NCBI GenBank assembly: GCA_945787895.1
Contig: CALZJQ010000008.1
Span: 1-39,819, forward strand
DNA length: 39,819 bases
Reading direction: 5' to 3'
Origin: an uncultured Prevotella sp.
Lineage (GTDB): Bacteria > Bacteroidota > Bacteroidia > Bacteroidales > Bacteroidaceae
Below, in pieces: positions 1 to 8,477 of this stretch. The notes below the pieces were generated by a model. The model was given only the letters and a program-made list of their open reading frames with translations, was not told the origin of the DNA and ran no database searches. The position numbers and the translations under genes were made by a program. The stretch's first letter is position 1; every line of letters starts with the position of its first letter.

Positions 1-195
1 TTTTAAGCAGGGATAATCCAGTGCGTTTTTAGTACCACAAACTGGACACCCTAAATAAAAATAGAAGTAAGCGCTGGAACGCCAGATATTACCAAATTTA
101 CCACAAAAGCACGTAATGAAGCAGAGAGGGCAGAACGCGCAGATTCGGTTTTCAATGTTCTGCTAAAAAATGGATCTATTATTCTCACAGACCCA

Positions 196-1713
196 TTGCC
201 TATAGTTAGTAAATTGGAGGAATCGCATGGGCTCTTAATTGAGATTCCTTTGCCCTCACTGCCTTTCGGATTCCTCATAAGGTTGAGACCAATAATTGAG
301 TATAGTGTCTCTATTATTGGAAGTGGAGAAGTCGTATTATGGTTTTCCAATTCAGTGGTAGAAACAACTATCTCCAATGGGGAAAAAATAGAAAAAGAAC
401 CGCAGCAACTCAAGTCCCCTTCCCCTGAAGTGTCAAGCTCGATAGTAGGAAAAGCCAGTTTCACAGCCGGGGCTGAGCTTTTTCTTGGCTTTGGAAAAAA
501 AATACTTGGAGCGCTTGAGCCATCTGCTATCGGATTGGGCGTAGCAGCCTCATTTGAAGTAAATGCAGAAGCGGAAGCAAATTTTGCCTGGGATTGGGGA
601 TGCCTCGACGGCTCCCTCGATTGTGGGGTTACTATTACAGCAGATGCTACGGTCGGTGCCAAGGCATTGGGTGGAAGATGGGGCGAATACGACTTCTTGA
701 CTAAAGAGTTCAGGGTATGGGATGGACCCAGTTGGAAATTCTATCCTTCTGTTAGTGTGAATGATGATATTCCAATTGTTTACCACGAAAACGCTGACGA
801 AAAGTACAAAGAAATCAAAGTTACTTATACATACAAAAATCTCGGATTCTTTGCTTCTTTTACGAAAAGTTATTTTCATCCCCGCCTTAGGATATACCGC
901 GGAACAGATCTTTACGGCAATGAATCATATATAGATCTCGAACCAGACAACAAACCGTCTCATGTAGAGAAAGGCGAACCATACACCTTTACATACAAGA
1001 CTATTGAGATAGATCAGGATTTTACGGTCGTTCCATTGCTATACTATGAGAAAGGGGTTAACCACTCCACCTTTTTTACTGACAATGTACGATATTTAGA
1101 TAAAAATAGAAAGCCGATAGTTCAGTTTTATCATTCTGATGATAGAAGCGTAAAGGGAGATAGAACGGTTTATCTGTATAAGACAGTAAAATTGAAGGAT
1201 GACGACCCTTTATATCAGCAGAATGCAATTCAATCCGGACTAACTTTGTATGCTTATGACTTTTGCTTACCTTTCCGTATCCACAATGCTACAAACATGG
1301 CGGATTACTGGTCGGATTTTGGAATTAAATATATGGTCTATCTTGATAATATTGCGGAAGGCAGATACCAAAGTTTGTTCAATAAGATTAAAAAGAGCAA
1401 ACCATATGCACCGCATTTCACAGTAGTCACAGACAAGTACTTTAATTACTCATCACGTAATTATGTTAAGGCACAGCTCTACTATGTAAATAAAGATGAC
1501 CCCAAAAAAGAAAAACACTATTTCAATGAGATAGGTGACTGGATGTTCTGCTGGAGCAAATATTTAGATTCTGACTATGAATTGGGAGATGCTGATGTAC
1601 TATTGTATGATAGAGCAAAATTCATGTTCTATGAAGATAAAAGAGAAACCTGGGATTGGGAAGAAGAATTCTCAAAAGATGATTTTTTGACAATTAATTA
1701 TAAGAGCAAATAG
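196..1713 (+). CDS. Hypothetical protein, 5' end disrupted or missing
   Basis: I do not recognise this protein. The only usable start is TTG at 196; the first in-frame ATG lies far inside (in the N-A-T-N-M-A-D segment near residue 368). The frame is open back to codon 55, and the residues from 55 to 195 look like genuine protein (alternating beta-type and charged stretches), ended upstream by TAA at 52-54. All three frames carry stops within the first 54 bases. I infer that the true N terminus lay further upstream and was cut off by a stop or frameshift, or that the gene is a decaying remnant. The visible protein has a glycine/alanine-rich stretch near residues 85-160, like a beta-rich surface protein, then a Tyr/Lys/Asp-rich C-terminal half. 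The C-terminal half is AT-rich compared with the housekeeping genes to the right, which could mean acquisition by transfer. Confidence 0.6.
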   Translation: MPIVSKLEESHGLLIEIPLPSLPFGFLIRLRPIIEYSVSIIGSGEVVLWFSNSVVETTISNGEKIEKEPQQLKSPSPEVSSSIVGKASFTAGAELFLGFGKKILGALEPSAIGLGVAASFEVNAEAEANFAWDWGCLDGSLDCGVTITADATVGAKALGGRWGEYDFLTKEFRVWDGPSWKFYPSVSVNDDIPIVYHENADEKYKEIKVTYTYKNLGFFASFTKSYFHPRLRIYRGTDLYGNESYIDLEPDNKPSHVEKGEPYTFTYKTIEIDQDFTVVPLLYYEKGVNHSTFFTDNVRYLDKNRKPIVQFYHSDDRSVKGDRTVYLYKTVKLKDDDPLYQQNAIQSGLTLYAYDFCLPFRIHNATNMADYWSDFGIKYMVYLDNIAEGRYQSLFNKIKKSKPYAPHFTVVTDKYFNYSSRNYVKAQLYYVNKDDPKKEKHYFNEIGDWMFCWSKYLDSDYELGDADVLLYDRAKFMFYEDKRETWDWEEEFSKDDFLTINYKSK

Positions 1714-1830
1714 TAATTTTGTGGATAGTTGTTGGTTGTTGGTTGCGTTGGTTCTTGAGATATTTCAAGACATCAATGCATTATTAACCCACAACCAATA
1801 ACTCACAATCAGGTAATACAACCCACAACC
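1714..1830 (+). repeat. Intercistronic G/T then A/C repeat element (locus 1)
   Basis: A G/T-rich run of degenerate GTTGTTG units (about 1721-1754) follows the upstream stop. An A/C-rich run of CCCACAACC-like units (about 1786-1830) ends directly at the ATG of the DUF1573 gene. The two arms are roughly complementary and could pair in RNA. It is the first of six similar elements in the window (others at 23530, 26204, 27508, 28354 and 37902). Confidence 0.7.
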
Positions 1831-2286
1831 ATGTCCCCTCATCACCTTATCCTGCCACTATTCCTGCATTTCTCCTCCGTGCAAGCGATGGAGAGCCAAG
1901 CAACGTCGGTCAGCGGGACGGACGTTCACACGTCTCCGTCGTTCATGACAACGGCGTACTCTCAGGAAGACACTCCCCACCCCGACTTTGAGATAAAAGA
2001 GAGGATGCACGACTTCGGGAAAGTGAATGCAAAGAAGAGTCACACCTTTTACATCACCAATACGGGGAATGCACCGCTCGTAATCAAGCACGTGGCAACG
2101 GGATGCGGATGCACTACCACAGACTATACAAAGTCGCCCATATTGCCGGGAAAGAAAGGAAAGATAACGGTATCATTCAATCCTGAGACACAGAGAGCAG
2201 GAGCATTCAGAAAGTCGGTCACCATATACACCAACTCGCCAAAGGACTACACTCGCGTGTTCATCAAAGGAGAGGTGGTTAGATGA
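1831..2286 (+). CDS. DUF1573 family exported protein
   Basis: A 151-residue protein whose C-terminal ~90 residues match the DUF1573 domain: H-D-F-G-K-V near residue 60, then a T-N-T-G-N-A-P-L strand, the hallmark G-C-G-C-T cysteine pair, and a beta strand ending F-I-K-G-E-V. This immunoglobulin-like fold is common in Bacteroidetes exported proteins and often binds or scaffolds other surface factors; its exact role is unknown. The N terminus (M-S-P-H-H-L-I-L-P-L-F-L) is a short hydrophobic stretch and probably a signal peptide, followed by a weakly conserved linker. The start ATG directly abuts an A/C-rich repeat with no Shine-Dalgarno, and no other ATG precedes the domain except Met20. The gene is followed by a strong hairpin at 2509-2567. 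I am sure of the domain but not of the function. Confidence 0.85.
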   Translation: MSPHHLILPLFLHFSSVQAMESQATSVSGTDVHTSPSFMTTAYSQEDTPHPDFEIKERMHDFGKVNAKKSHTFYITNTGNAPLVIKHVATGCGCTTTDYTKSPILPGKKGKITVSFNPETQRAGAFRKSVTIYTNSPKDYTRVFIKGEVVR

Positions 2287-2473
2287 TTTGGTTTGGGGTT
2301 GTGTTTTTTTTTGTTTTCTGTTTCTGTTTTCATCGTTTTGCCAGATTGAGCTTTCTTGAGCGTGAGACTTTTGTCAGCCATCCGCCTTTTCTGATGGCAA
2401 CAGGCAGTGGCTTTTGGGATTATTCTTTTTTATCCGCAGTCACTGCCCCGAGTAGGACAAAATGAATATCATT

Positions 2474-2539
2474 GATATTGCACGACGAAAGCGTTGATAT
2501 TACAACGCAAAAGCGTTGAGATTGACATGTAAAAGCAAT
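2474..2539 (+). repeat. 22-bp tandem repeat array A (three units)
   Basis: Units begin at 2474, 2496 and 2518, each exactly 22 bp. All carry a GATATT/GAGATT start, a variable middle and an AAAGCGTT or AAAAGCAAT end. The third unit forms part of the left arm of the hairpin at 2509-2567. The reverse complement of the array at 30746-30833 aligns to the same unit (G-[AC]-TATT ... AAAAGCG), so the two arrays appear to be one repeat family. Confidence 0.7.
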
Positions 2540-2570
2540 GCTTTTGCCATGTAATCTCAACGCTTTTTTT
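2509..2570 (+). terminator. Long hairpin with T tail after the DUF1573 gene
   Basis: Left arm 2509-2536 and right arm 2540-2567 are complementary over 28 bp with three mismatches around a 3-nt loop. The right arm runs into seven T residues (2564-2570), as in an intrinsic terminator read on the + strand. It would end transcription of the DUF1573 gene and stop read-through into the opposing TPR gene. The arms include 22-bp repeat units, so the terminator seems to have been built from the repeat. Confidence 0.75.
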
Positions 2571-2704
2571 ATGTGTCTGTATGTCAGTCTGTTGCAAAAC
2601 AACAGACAGCGGTGGCGGAATAGGACAAAATGGACATTTGCCGTTTCCTGCTCCTGTATTGCCTGACTGTTCCCGACAGTCAGCAGGAGCTCTGCGTCAG
2701 CTGC

Positions 2705-4129
2705 TTACTTTAGTCCGGCTACCTGTGTTGCCATAGCGTTGGCAGGGTCGATAGCAAGAATCTTGTTGGCGAAATCCTTTGATGTAGGGATGTCATCCTT
2801 TATCTTGAGGAAATACACCATGTTGTATGTGTAAGCCTCTACGAGCTGGCGGTTGTCAGAATCATCCTTCTGTTCGAGAGCAGAAATAAGCTCGATGAGC
2901 TTGTCGTAATGTGGCTTTGCCATACCAGCCTTGTCTTCTGGGTCGAGGATAAAGGCCAGCTTTGCACGCTGTGCGGTAACGCTCTGAGCGAAGTTAGGGA
3001 ACTCCTCTGCTATCTGACCGAAGATATTGTCAGTATTCTTCACAGCCTCCGCTTTCTGCTCGGGAGTGATATTGTCTTCGAGAGCCATTGAGCGATAGAT
3101 GAGTGCAAGACCATTCTTTACGTTGGCAGTAACATTCTGCTGACCTTCCATGTACTTTTTGTAATAAGCGATAGCATTGTCATAGTCGCTCATTGACTTA
3201 TATACGTCGGAAAGGTTCTTGTAAGAAGAAACCTTGTCGGCAGCGTCGATGTTCTCATCCTCCACTATCTTCTTGAAGATGGCGATGGCCTCATCGTTCT
3301 TCTTCAGTTTCTGCAGGGCAGTACCGTAGTTGATGTAGTCAAGGTAAGAATACTTTGCAGAGTCTGAAGCATTGAAGAGACGATCTGCATATACAAGTGC
3401 TTCCTCGTACTTCTCAAGGTTCACGTTGTTGAGCATGCTGAGACGGTTGAGTGAAGCATAGCGAGGGAACTTGTCGTTGCCGAAAGAAGATACTTTGAGT
3501 GACTCGTCATACTTCTGCTTGAGGAAGAGAAGCATGGAATAGTCTGTCAGCTCGTAGTTCTTCATCTTGTCGAGAGACACCTTTGAGTAATAACCTATTG
3601 CAGCGTCGGCATTGCCAGCACGTGACTGTATCTCAGCAGCAATGAGGTCAACAGGGTAAGTAGGGTCTATGCTGCGGAGCTGCTCAAGTTTTGCTATTGA
3701 ACCGGCAGGGTCGGTCTTGCTGTTGATTTGCGCATAGCGGCGATAGCCTTCTGGATCCTTTGGGTCAAAGTAGTTAGCCTGTTCGAACCATGATGAAGCC
3801 TGACCTCCATCGTCTTTAAGAACGCAGATGTCACCTTTCAGCACGTAGCCTACTGCGAGATTCTTGTTAGCCTTGATGGCAAGGTCTGCGTAAAGGTCTG
3901 CTTGCTCAAAGTTCTTTACACCGAGATAAGCACGGCCGATAGCTGCCAATGCCTGTGCATCCTTTTTTACAGCCTTGCTGAGGTTCTTTACTTGCTTGTC
4001 TGCATCAGCAGCTTTGCTGTTGATAATCTCTGCTGCCTGAGCCACAACGGGGTTGTCACTCTGGGCCATTACAGGAGCGCTGATGACTGTCATCATGGCT
4101 CCAACTAAAAAGTATTTCAATGTTTTCAT
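2705..4129 (-). CDS. Tetratricopeptide repeat (TPR) exported protein
   Basis: About 474 residues. I chose the start at 4129 because the protein then begins with a clean signal peptide (M-K-T-L-K-Y-F-L-V-G-A-M, cleavage near A-P-V-M-A-Q); an in-frame upstream Met at 4231 would add 34 residues of unlikely sequence. After the signal peptide comes an array of TPR-like helix pairs with the usual alanine, tyrosine and D-P spacing, for example A-L-A-A-I-G-R-A-Y-L, A-D-L-A-I-K-A-N and A-I-A-Y-Y-K-K-Y. TPR arrays bind partner proteins, here in the periplasm. It lies directly downstream of the PstS-like gene in the TonB/ExbBD cluster, so a role in that complex or its assembly is a reasonable inference, not a demonstrated one. 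Confidence 0.88.
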   Translation of the reverse strand: MKTLKYFLVGAMMTVISAPVMAQSDNPVVAQAAEIINSKAADADKQVKNLSKAVKKDAQALAAIGRAYLGVKNFEQADLYADLAIKANKNLAVGYVLKGDICVLKDDGGQASSWFEQANYFDPKDPEGYRRYAQINSKTDPAGSIAKLEQLRSIDPTYPVDLIAAEIQSRAGNADAAIGYYSKVSLDKMKNYELTDYSMLLFLKQKYDESLKVSSFGNDKFPRYASLNRLSMLNNVNLEKYEEALVYADRLFNASDSAKYSYLDYINYGTALQKLKKNDEAIAIFKKIVEDENIDAADKVSSYKNLSDVYKSMSDYDNAIAYYKKYMEGQQNVTANVKNGLALIYRSMALEDNITPEQKAEAVKNTDNIFGQIAEEFPNFAQSVTAQRAKLAFILDPEDKAGMAKPHYDKLIELISALEQKDDSDNRQLVEAYTYNMVYFLKIKDDIPTSKDFANKILAIDPANAMATQVAGLK

Positions 4130-4305
4130 AATGTCTTTTTTCTTTTCAAATGAATGATGCCTTACCGGCAATTTCTCCGAGATAGCATTCTCTATGTCTT
4201 TTAGACGCATTGCGCCCGGGATATGTTGCATCCAGGATGTTAATATTTTTTTATGCGAAGGGAATATTGACTGCTATTGACTTGTTTTTCGGAAAAAACA
4301 AACAC

Positions 4306-5283
4306 TTAGTCAGATACGTGTACCTCCCTGATACTTATGTTTCCGTATGCTGGAAGCAGTCCAGCCTTGAAGAGAATCATTTGTCCCTTTGGGGATATAA
4401 TGAACTGCGCAAAGCCGTATGGTAGTCCGTATCGTCCGCGCTCATCGTTGAGCAGAGCCCAGATACGGCGGATGAATGGATATTTGTCGTTATAGATATA
4501 TCCCTGATATGGCTTATATGAGTTCTTCCATGTAGCAGGGTCGAGTTTCGCTATGCGGAGTACTCGAATGGCTTTGTTCCACGTAAGGTTGGTGGAGTCA
4601 CGTTTGTCGTTGAGCCAGTTGCTGCCGATGATGCCGATAGCACCCGGAGTCTCTTCTACGTAAGATATTACATCAGCCGTCTTCTTCGTTGCAAAGACGT
4701 TGGGACTGGTAATTGGCTTTCCCCCGAGAATGGAGTCCTCTACGTAGTGTACCGTGCTTGAGGTTTTGTTGTCGAAGGCAACGATGATTTCTCCGCGTGG
4801 CTTGCTTGCAGGATTTATCTGCGACCATTCTGTATATTCTCCGGTAAGGATTTTCTTTACTGTGTTGACCGAAAGACAGGAGTCTGTGTTGTTTTTGTTG
4901 GCAATAAGCGCCAAACCGTCATAACCCATAAAAATGGAAATGGGAAATCTGTCCCGCTTCTTGAGGTTCTCCCTTTCAGAGGTCTTGAAATCGCGGGCTG
5001 TTATCATCAGAAGGAGTTTGTCGTCAAGAAGGAGATTCATGCCTTCTGACTCGCTCATGTACTTGGGAGTGACTTTAGCGTTGCGGTAGATGGAATGGAA
5101 TACATCCATTTCCTCGTCAATAATTGGAGCAAAACTCTCATCCGCACCAAATGTGATATTTCCTGAAGAGTATGTATCAGTGCGCGCATTAGGGTCTTTC
5201 TTTTTGTCAGAGCAGGAAGACAACAAGCCTAATGTGAGCATTGAGACTACGAGTGTGAGGGATATTAGAGTGGTTCGCTTCAT
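4306..5283 (-). CDS. PstS-like phosphate-type substrate-binding lipoprotein
   Basis: A 325-residue periplasmic-binding protein of the PBP-like_2/PstS type. The N terminus is a lipoprotein signal with lipobox L-S-S-C at residues 21-24. The mature part starts with a beta strand (I-T-F-G-A-D-E-S-F-A-P), followed by a phosphate-binding-type fold including I-L-T-G-E-Y-T-E-W, P-G-A-I-G-I-I-G and a Y-P-F-I-R-R-I-W segment usual in PstS homologues. No pstC/A/B permease genes are adjacent. Instead it sits between tonB and a TPR gene, so it may serve TonB-linked uptake or sensing rather than a classical ABC importer; that is inference. It is separated from tonB by a strong terminator-like hairpin (5371-5417), so its expression may be lower than, or uncoupled from, the exb/tonB genes. 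Confidence 0.88.
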   Translation of the reverse strand: MKRTTLISLTLVVSMLTLGLLSSCSDKKKDPNARTDTYSSGNITFGADESFAPIIDEEMDVFHSIYRNAKVTPKYMSESEGMNLLLDDKLLLMITARDFKTSERENLKKRDRFPISIFMGYDGLALIANKNNTDSCLSVNTVKKILTGEYTEWSQINPASKPRGEIIVAFDNKTSSTVHYVEDSILGGKPITSPNVFATKKTADVISYVEETPGAIGIIGSNWLNDKRDSTNLTWNKAIRVLRIAKLDPATWKNSYKPYQGYIYNDKYPFIRRIWALLNDERGRYGLPYGFAQFIISPKGQMILFKAGLLPAYGNISIREVHVSD

Positions 5284-5370
5284 TATCGTTATGAAATAAA
5301 TCGGGTATCTATTATGTAGATGGATAAACAGGAGATAGAGATGTCGTAAATATCTCTTGCGTCCCCTCCT

Positions 5371-5417
5371 AAAAAATAACTTGGGTTCCCTCCTCTATGG
5401 GAGAGAGGGAACCCAAG
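5371..5417 (-). terminator. Intrinsic terminator between tonB and the PstS-like gene
   Basis: Arms CTTGGGTTCCCTC (5380-5392) and its exact complement (5405-5417) form a perfect 13-bp stem with a 12-nt loop. On the - strand the stem is followed by GTTATTTTTT (to 5371). This is a textbook intrinsic terminator after tonB. Because the next gene has the same orientation, it may act as a partial terminator. Confidence 0.85.
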
Positions 5418-5463
5418 GACTATTCTATCTAATCCTACACTGGGTAAGATATTAGTTTACGTA

Positions 5464-6303
5464 TTACTGAAGGCGGAATGTAACAGGGAGAGTGTATTTT
5501 ACACGTACTGCTGAGCCATTCTGCTTACCTGGTATCCACTTAGGCATAGAGCTAACCACGCGAACGGCTTCCTTATCAAGGGAAGGATCGACAGATTTTG
5601 CTACGCGAACATCTGTTACGCTACCGTCTCTTTCTACGACGAAGGTACAGATTACACGTCCCTGAATACCATTTTCTTCAGCCACGACAGGATATTTGAT
5701 GTTCTTGGAAAGATATTGCATGAGTGCACCGTTTCCACCAGGATAAGAAGGCATCTGTTCTACAACGTCGAACACCTTGTTTTCTTCCTCCTTTGGCTTT
5801 ACAGGCTCTGTAGCAATTACTTCCTTAGCCTTGAGGACTTCACCATTCTCGTCGTTACCTACTACGTTGGCAAAACCAACGGCAACCTTAGAGTCCATGA
5901 TTTCGTCCTGAGTCTTCAGTTCGTCCTCCTCCTTTACTTCATCGTCTTTCTTGATGACAGGAGCAGTGAACTTAACAGAACTCTTTACCTTTTCAACAAC
6001 TTTTTCTACTTCCTGTTGCTTTACAATTTCCTTACGCTCTACTTTTGCTTCCTTCTTCTCTTGCTTGAGAGCAGAGAGCTCGGTCACCTGATCATGCACC
6101 TGATGAGCCTTCTGGTATTCATCATAAGCATTCTTGGCTACCATATATACCATGACGCAAGCGAACATGATAAGAACAGCAATGATTGCAGATACGTTTC
6201 TGCGACCAGTCTGGCGACGTAGTACGTAAGCACCGTATTCTTTGTTACGGTTTTCGAACATTAAGTCCGACCATTGATTGTCAATAAGATCTATTTGTGA
6301 CAT
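5464..6303 (-). CDS. tonB: TonB energy-transducing protein
   Basis: A 279-residue TonB-family protein. A cytoplasmic N terminus of about 36 residues carries the F-E-N-R-N-K-E-Y-G-A-Y-V-L-R motif typical of Bacteroidetes TonB. One membrane helix follows (about 37-57, V-S-A-I-I-A-V-L-I-M-F-A), then a Lys/Glu/Val-rich periplasmic spacer (about 75-175). The C-terminal TonB domain (about 185-279) has the usual Y-P-G-G, I-K-Y-P, G-x-V-x-x-x-F-V-V and final strand V-K-Y-T-L-P-V-T-F. It transmits proton-motive force from ExbB/ExbD to outer-membrane TonB-dependent transporters, including SusC-type channels. It sits 42 bp downstream of the second exbD and ends at a strong terminator. Confidence 0.95.
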   Translation of the reverse strand: MSQIDLIDNQWSDLMFENRNKEYGAYVLRRQTGRRNVSAIIAVLIMFACVMVYMVAKNAYDEYQKAHQVHDQVTELSALKQEKKEAKVERKEIVKQQEVEKVVEKVKSSVKFTAPVIKKDDEVKEEDELKTQDEIMDSKVAVGFANVVGNDENGEVLKAKEVIATEPVKPKEEENKVFDVVEQMPSYPGGNGALMQYLSKNIKYPVVAEENGIQGRVICTFVVERDGSVTDVRVAKSVDPSLDKEAVRVVSSMPKWIPGKQNGSAVRVKYTLPVTFRLQ

Positions 6304-6345
6304 TTTCTTTTCCTTTCTTAAGTTAAAGTTACATTACTAATAGAC

Positions 6346-6999
6346 TTACTCCTTGACCTTAGCCTCTTCGAGAAGCTTCTTGTCCTGGTCGTTGATTTTA
6401 TCTATCACATACTTGTTAATAGAGCATATCTGCATCTCATCGAGAGCATCAACAAGGTTGAGATAAGAAGAGTTATCTGTAGCCTTGATGATTACGGTCA
6501 TTGTCTGAATCTTGTTGCCATCACCGTTGAGGTCACCATTTTTGATTGCCTTCAGACGCTCGTCGTACTTGGCTTGTGGCATATCAGGATTAGCATGTCT
6601 CTCCTGGTCAAGCTTTGCCTTTGCAGTCATGATGTCAAGTACTGGCTGTGTGCCATCCTCGGTAACGTGACTGATAAGCACCTTGCGGATACCATCCTTG
6701 CCCCAGGTAGTCTTCTGGAGACAGGTCGGGTCATCATACTTAGGCAAACCCTTTACGTAGTAAATCTGGTTGTCTGCAGTGACGAACATTGTGATGGTAT
6801 ATGATGCCTTGGTAACAGACTTGTCCTGATCTTGCAGGTTTTCATCGTTGGTAGGCATAGAGAGCTCCATGGTCTGAGGCTTAGCCAATGTAGTACAGAG
6901 CATGAAGAATGTGATAAGCAACATCATCATGTCCACCATAGGGGTGAAATCCACACGAGTCTGTTGTTTCTTCTGTCTTTGTTTCTTTTCTTTAGCCAT
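6346..6999 (-). CDS. exbD: ExbD/TolR family biopolymer transport protein (second copy)
   Basis: A 217-residue ExbD-family protein. A strongly basic cytoplasmic N terminus (K-E-K-K-Q-R-Q-K-K) precedes D-F-T-P-M-V-D-M-M-M-L-L-I-T-F-F-M-L, where the in-membrane aspartate that carries protons is preserved, followed by a periplasmic domain. The periplasmic part is longer than in E. coli ExbD (141 residues), with an Asp/Asn-rich insert near 140-165. Only 3 bp separate it from the preceding exbD, so the two are translated from one message and may form a heteromer. The paralogues differ in sequence, so this is not a recent duplication. Confidence 0.93.
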   Translation of the reverse strand: MAKEKKQRQKKQQTRVDFTPMVDMMMLLITFFMLCTTLAKPQTMELSMPTNDENLQDQDKSVTKASYTITMFVTADNQIYYVKGLPKYDDPTCLQKTTWGKDGIRKVLISHVTEDGTQPVLDIMTAKAKLDQERHANPDMPQAKYDERLKAIKNGDLNGDGNKIQTMTVIIKATDNSSYLNLVDALDEMQICSINKYVIDKINDQDKKLLEEAKVKE

Positions 7000-7002
7000 G
7001 CC

Positions 7003-7611
7003 TTAATCCTCCTCAGTTTTCAAGTTGGTGATAAGATAATAACGGTTCTCGTTAATATCCTGCAACTCACTCATTACACGCTTGATGATTTTATAAGGAG
7101 TGTCAGAGTCTGCCTTAATGGCAACTTTGATGTCGCCATTGGCAGCGCGTGCTGCCTTTACCCATGTCTGGAACTCACTTATTCCTCCATCAATACTATC
7201 CAATGGAATACCGAGAGTAGCGAGGTGCTTTCCGCGCTCGAGGTCAGGGATTTGCAGGTATTTCTCAAGGTCTTGCATTGGTGCACCGAACATTGGGTCG
7301 GCTACGAATGCACCTTTATACTTTGAGAGATCCAATCCATACTGACTTGTTACGTCATCGAAAGCTGCCGCAAGCTGAAACTGGTTATCCATACTCATGA
7401 ATACCTTGCCTTCTTTATCGACAAGAATACTCAGTACATCTTTCTCTGGCACCTTGATTTCAGACACTGATGATGGTGTTACCACCTTTACTGGCTCTGG
7501 CTTCGTAAATGTTGAGGTCAACATGAAGAAACAGAGCAACAGCACCATCACGTCTGACATAGGCGTCATGTCAATCCAGATGTCTTGTTTCTTAAGTTTT
7601 ACTTTACCCAT
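7003..7611 (-). CDS. exbD: ExbD/TolR family biopolymer transport protein (first copy)
   Basis: A 202-residue ExbD-family protein starting M-G-K-V-K-L-K-K. The transmembrane motif M-T-P-M-S-D-V-M-V-L-L-L-C-F-F-M-L keeps the conserved membrane aspartate. A proline-rich exit (T-K-P-E-P-V-K-V-V-T-P) leads into the periplasmic domain, which ends I-K-R-V-M-S-E-L-Q-D-I-N-E-N-R-Y, matching the ExbD C-terminal fold. It works with ExbB as the stator/proton channel for TonB. It lies 32 bp after exbB and 3 bp before the second exbD. Confidence 0.93.
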   Translation of the reverse strand: MGKVKLKKQDIWIDMTPMSDVMVLLLCFFMLTSTFTKPEPVKVVTPSSVSEIKVPEKDVLSILVDKEGKVFMSMDNQFQLAAAFDDVTSQYGLDLSKYKGAFVADPMFGAPMQDLEKYLQIPDLERGKHLATLGIPLDSIDGGISEFQTWVKAARAANGDIKVAIKADSDTPYKIIKRVMSELQDINENRYYLITNLKTEED

Positions 7612-7643
7612 AGCGATAAAAGATTTAAAGGGTTAGTAAAAAC

Positions 7644-8477
7644 TTAAGCCTCGTCGTGGTTTGCCTCGTAAGTCTGAGCGATAGTGTAACCAACCTCGTC
7701 GAGAGCGTATGTGAGCTTGTCGATACGGTTAGAGAAGAAGTTGTAAGATACTACAGCGAGCCAAGAGGTCAAGATACCGAGAGCAGTGTTGATAAGAGCC
7801 TCAGAGATACCTGTTGAAAGGGCTACAGAGTCACCGCCACCACCAGATGCAAGAGCTGCGAATGACTTGATCATACCCGTTACCGTACCGAACAGAGCGG
7901 TAAGAGTACCAAGTGTTACGAGAGTAGCGAGGATAGGCATGTTCATCTGAAGGGTTGGCATCTCGAGCTGAACTGCTTCTTCGTGAGCCTGCTGAATCTT
8001 TGCAATCTTCTGTGCCTTCTTGATACCTTCAGCCTTCTCCATCTCTTCATAAGCTGAGAGAGAAGCACCTACTACGTTAGCGATAGTACCACGCTGCTTA
8101 GCGCAGAGGTTCTTTGCCTCAACGAAATCGTTCTTTGCGAGAGCTGCCTTGATAGCGATGACAAACTTTGTAGTAGCCATCTTACCGAAAGCTGTGCGCT
8201 GAGCGAGGTAACGCTCTACTGAAAGACACAATACGGTGAGCATCAATGTGATGAGGACAGGAACGACGATACCGCCCTTATAGATGGTACCGAGCATGTT
8301 ACCATTGAGAACTTCTCCTTCTGGGTCGCCGCCAACAAAGTTAGCTGGGTTACCGAGAACGAACTTGAAGATACATACTGCAACAATAAACATTGCTGCG
8401 ATGATCCAAACTGCATTACGAACGCCCTGGAAGCCTGCAGACTTCTTTTTCTGGGCTGGCTTTTGTGTAGCTGCCAT
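7644..8477 (-). CDS. exbB: ExbB/TolQ/MotA family proton channel
   Basis: A 277-residue MotA/TolQ/ExbB-family membrane protein. After a basic N terminus come membrane segments near residues 22-42, 68-88, 183-210 and 228-250, more than the three of E. coli ExbB but usual for Bacteroidetes. The family signature is clear in the C-terminal half: L-G-T-L-T-A-L-F-G-T-V-T-G-M-I-K-S-F, then G-I-S-E-A-L-I-N-T-A-L-G-I. It is the first gene of the exbB-exbD-exbD-tonB unit. On the - strand a candidate -7 box TATCTTTG lies at 8608-8601, which would give a leader of about 115 nt. Confidence 0.95.
   Translation of the reverse strand: MAATQKPAQKKKSAGFQGVRNAVWIIAAMFIVAVCIFKFVLGNPANFVGGDPEGEVLNGNMLGTIYKGGIVVPVLITLMLTVLCLSVERYLAQRTAFGKMATTKFVIAIKAALAKNDFVEAKNLCAKQRGTIANVVGASLSAYEEMEKAEGIKKAQKIAKIQQAHEEAVQLEMPTLQMNMPILATLVTLGTLTALFGTVTGMIKSFAALASGGGGDSVALSTGISEALINTALGILTSWLAVVSYNFFSNRIDKLTYALDEVGYTIAQTYEANHDEA

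Larger units (their letters stand above)
2287..2704. other. 418-bp intergenic region with repeats and terminator
   Basis: This stretch separates the + strand DUF1573 gene from the - strand TPR gene, whose 3' ends face each other. It holds a T-rich stretch (2300-2340), two copies of TAGGACAAAATG (2453 and 2622 regions), three 22-bp tandem units (2474-2539) and a long hairpin with a T tail. A 60-codon frame starting at 2283 overlaps the upstream stop, but its composition (Phe/Cys homopolymers) is not protein-like. I see no convincing gene. Confidence 0.6.

Noticed and set aside
2283-2465. 60-codon ORF overlapping the DUF1573 stop by ATGA
   Set aside because: Phe/Cys-rich low-complexity translation, no recognisable domain, and it runs into a repeat/terminator region; the overlap is probably chance.
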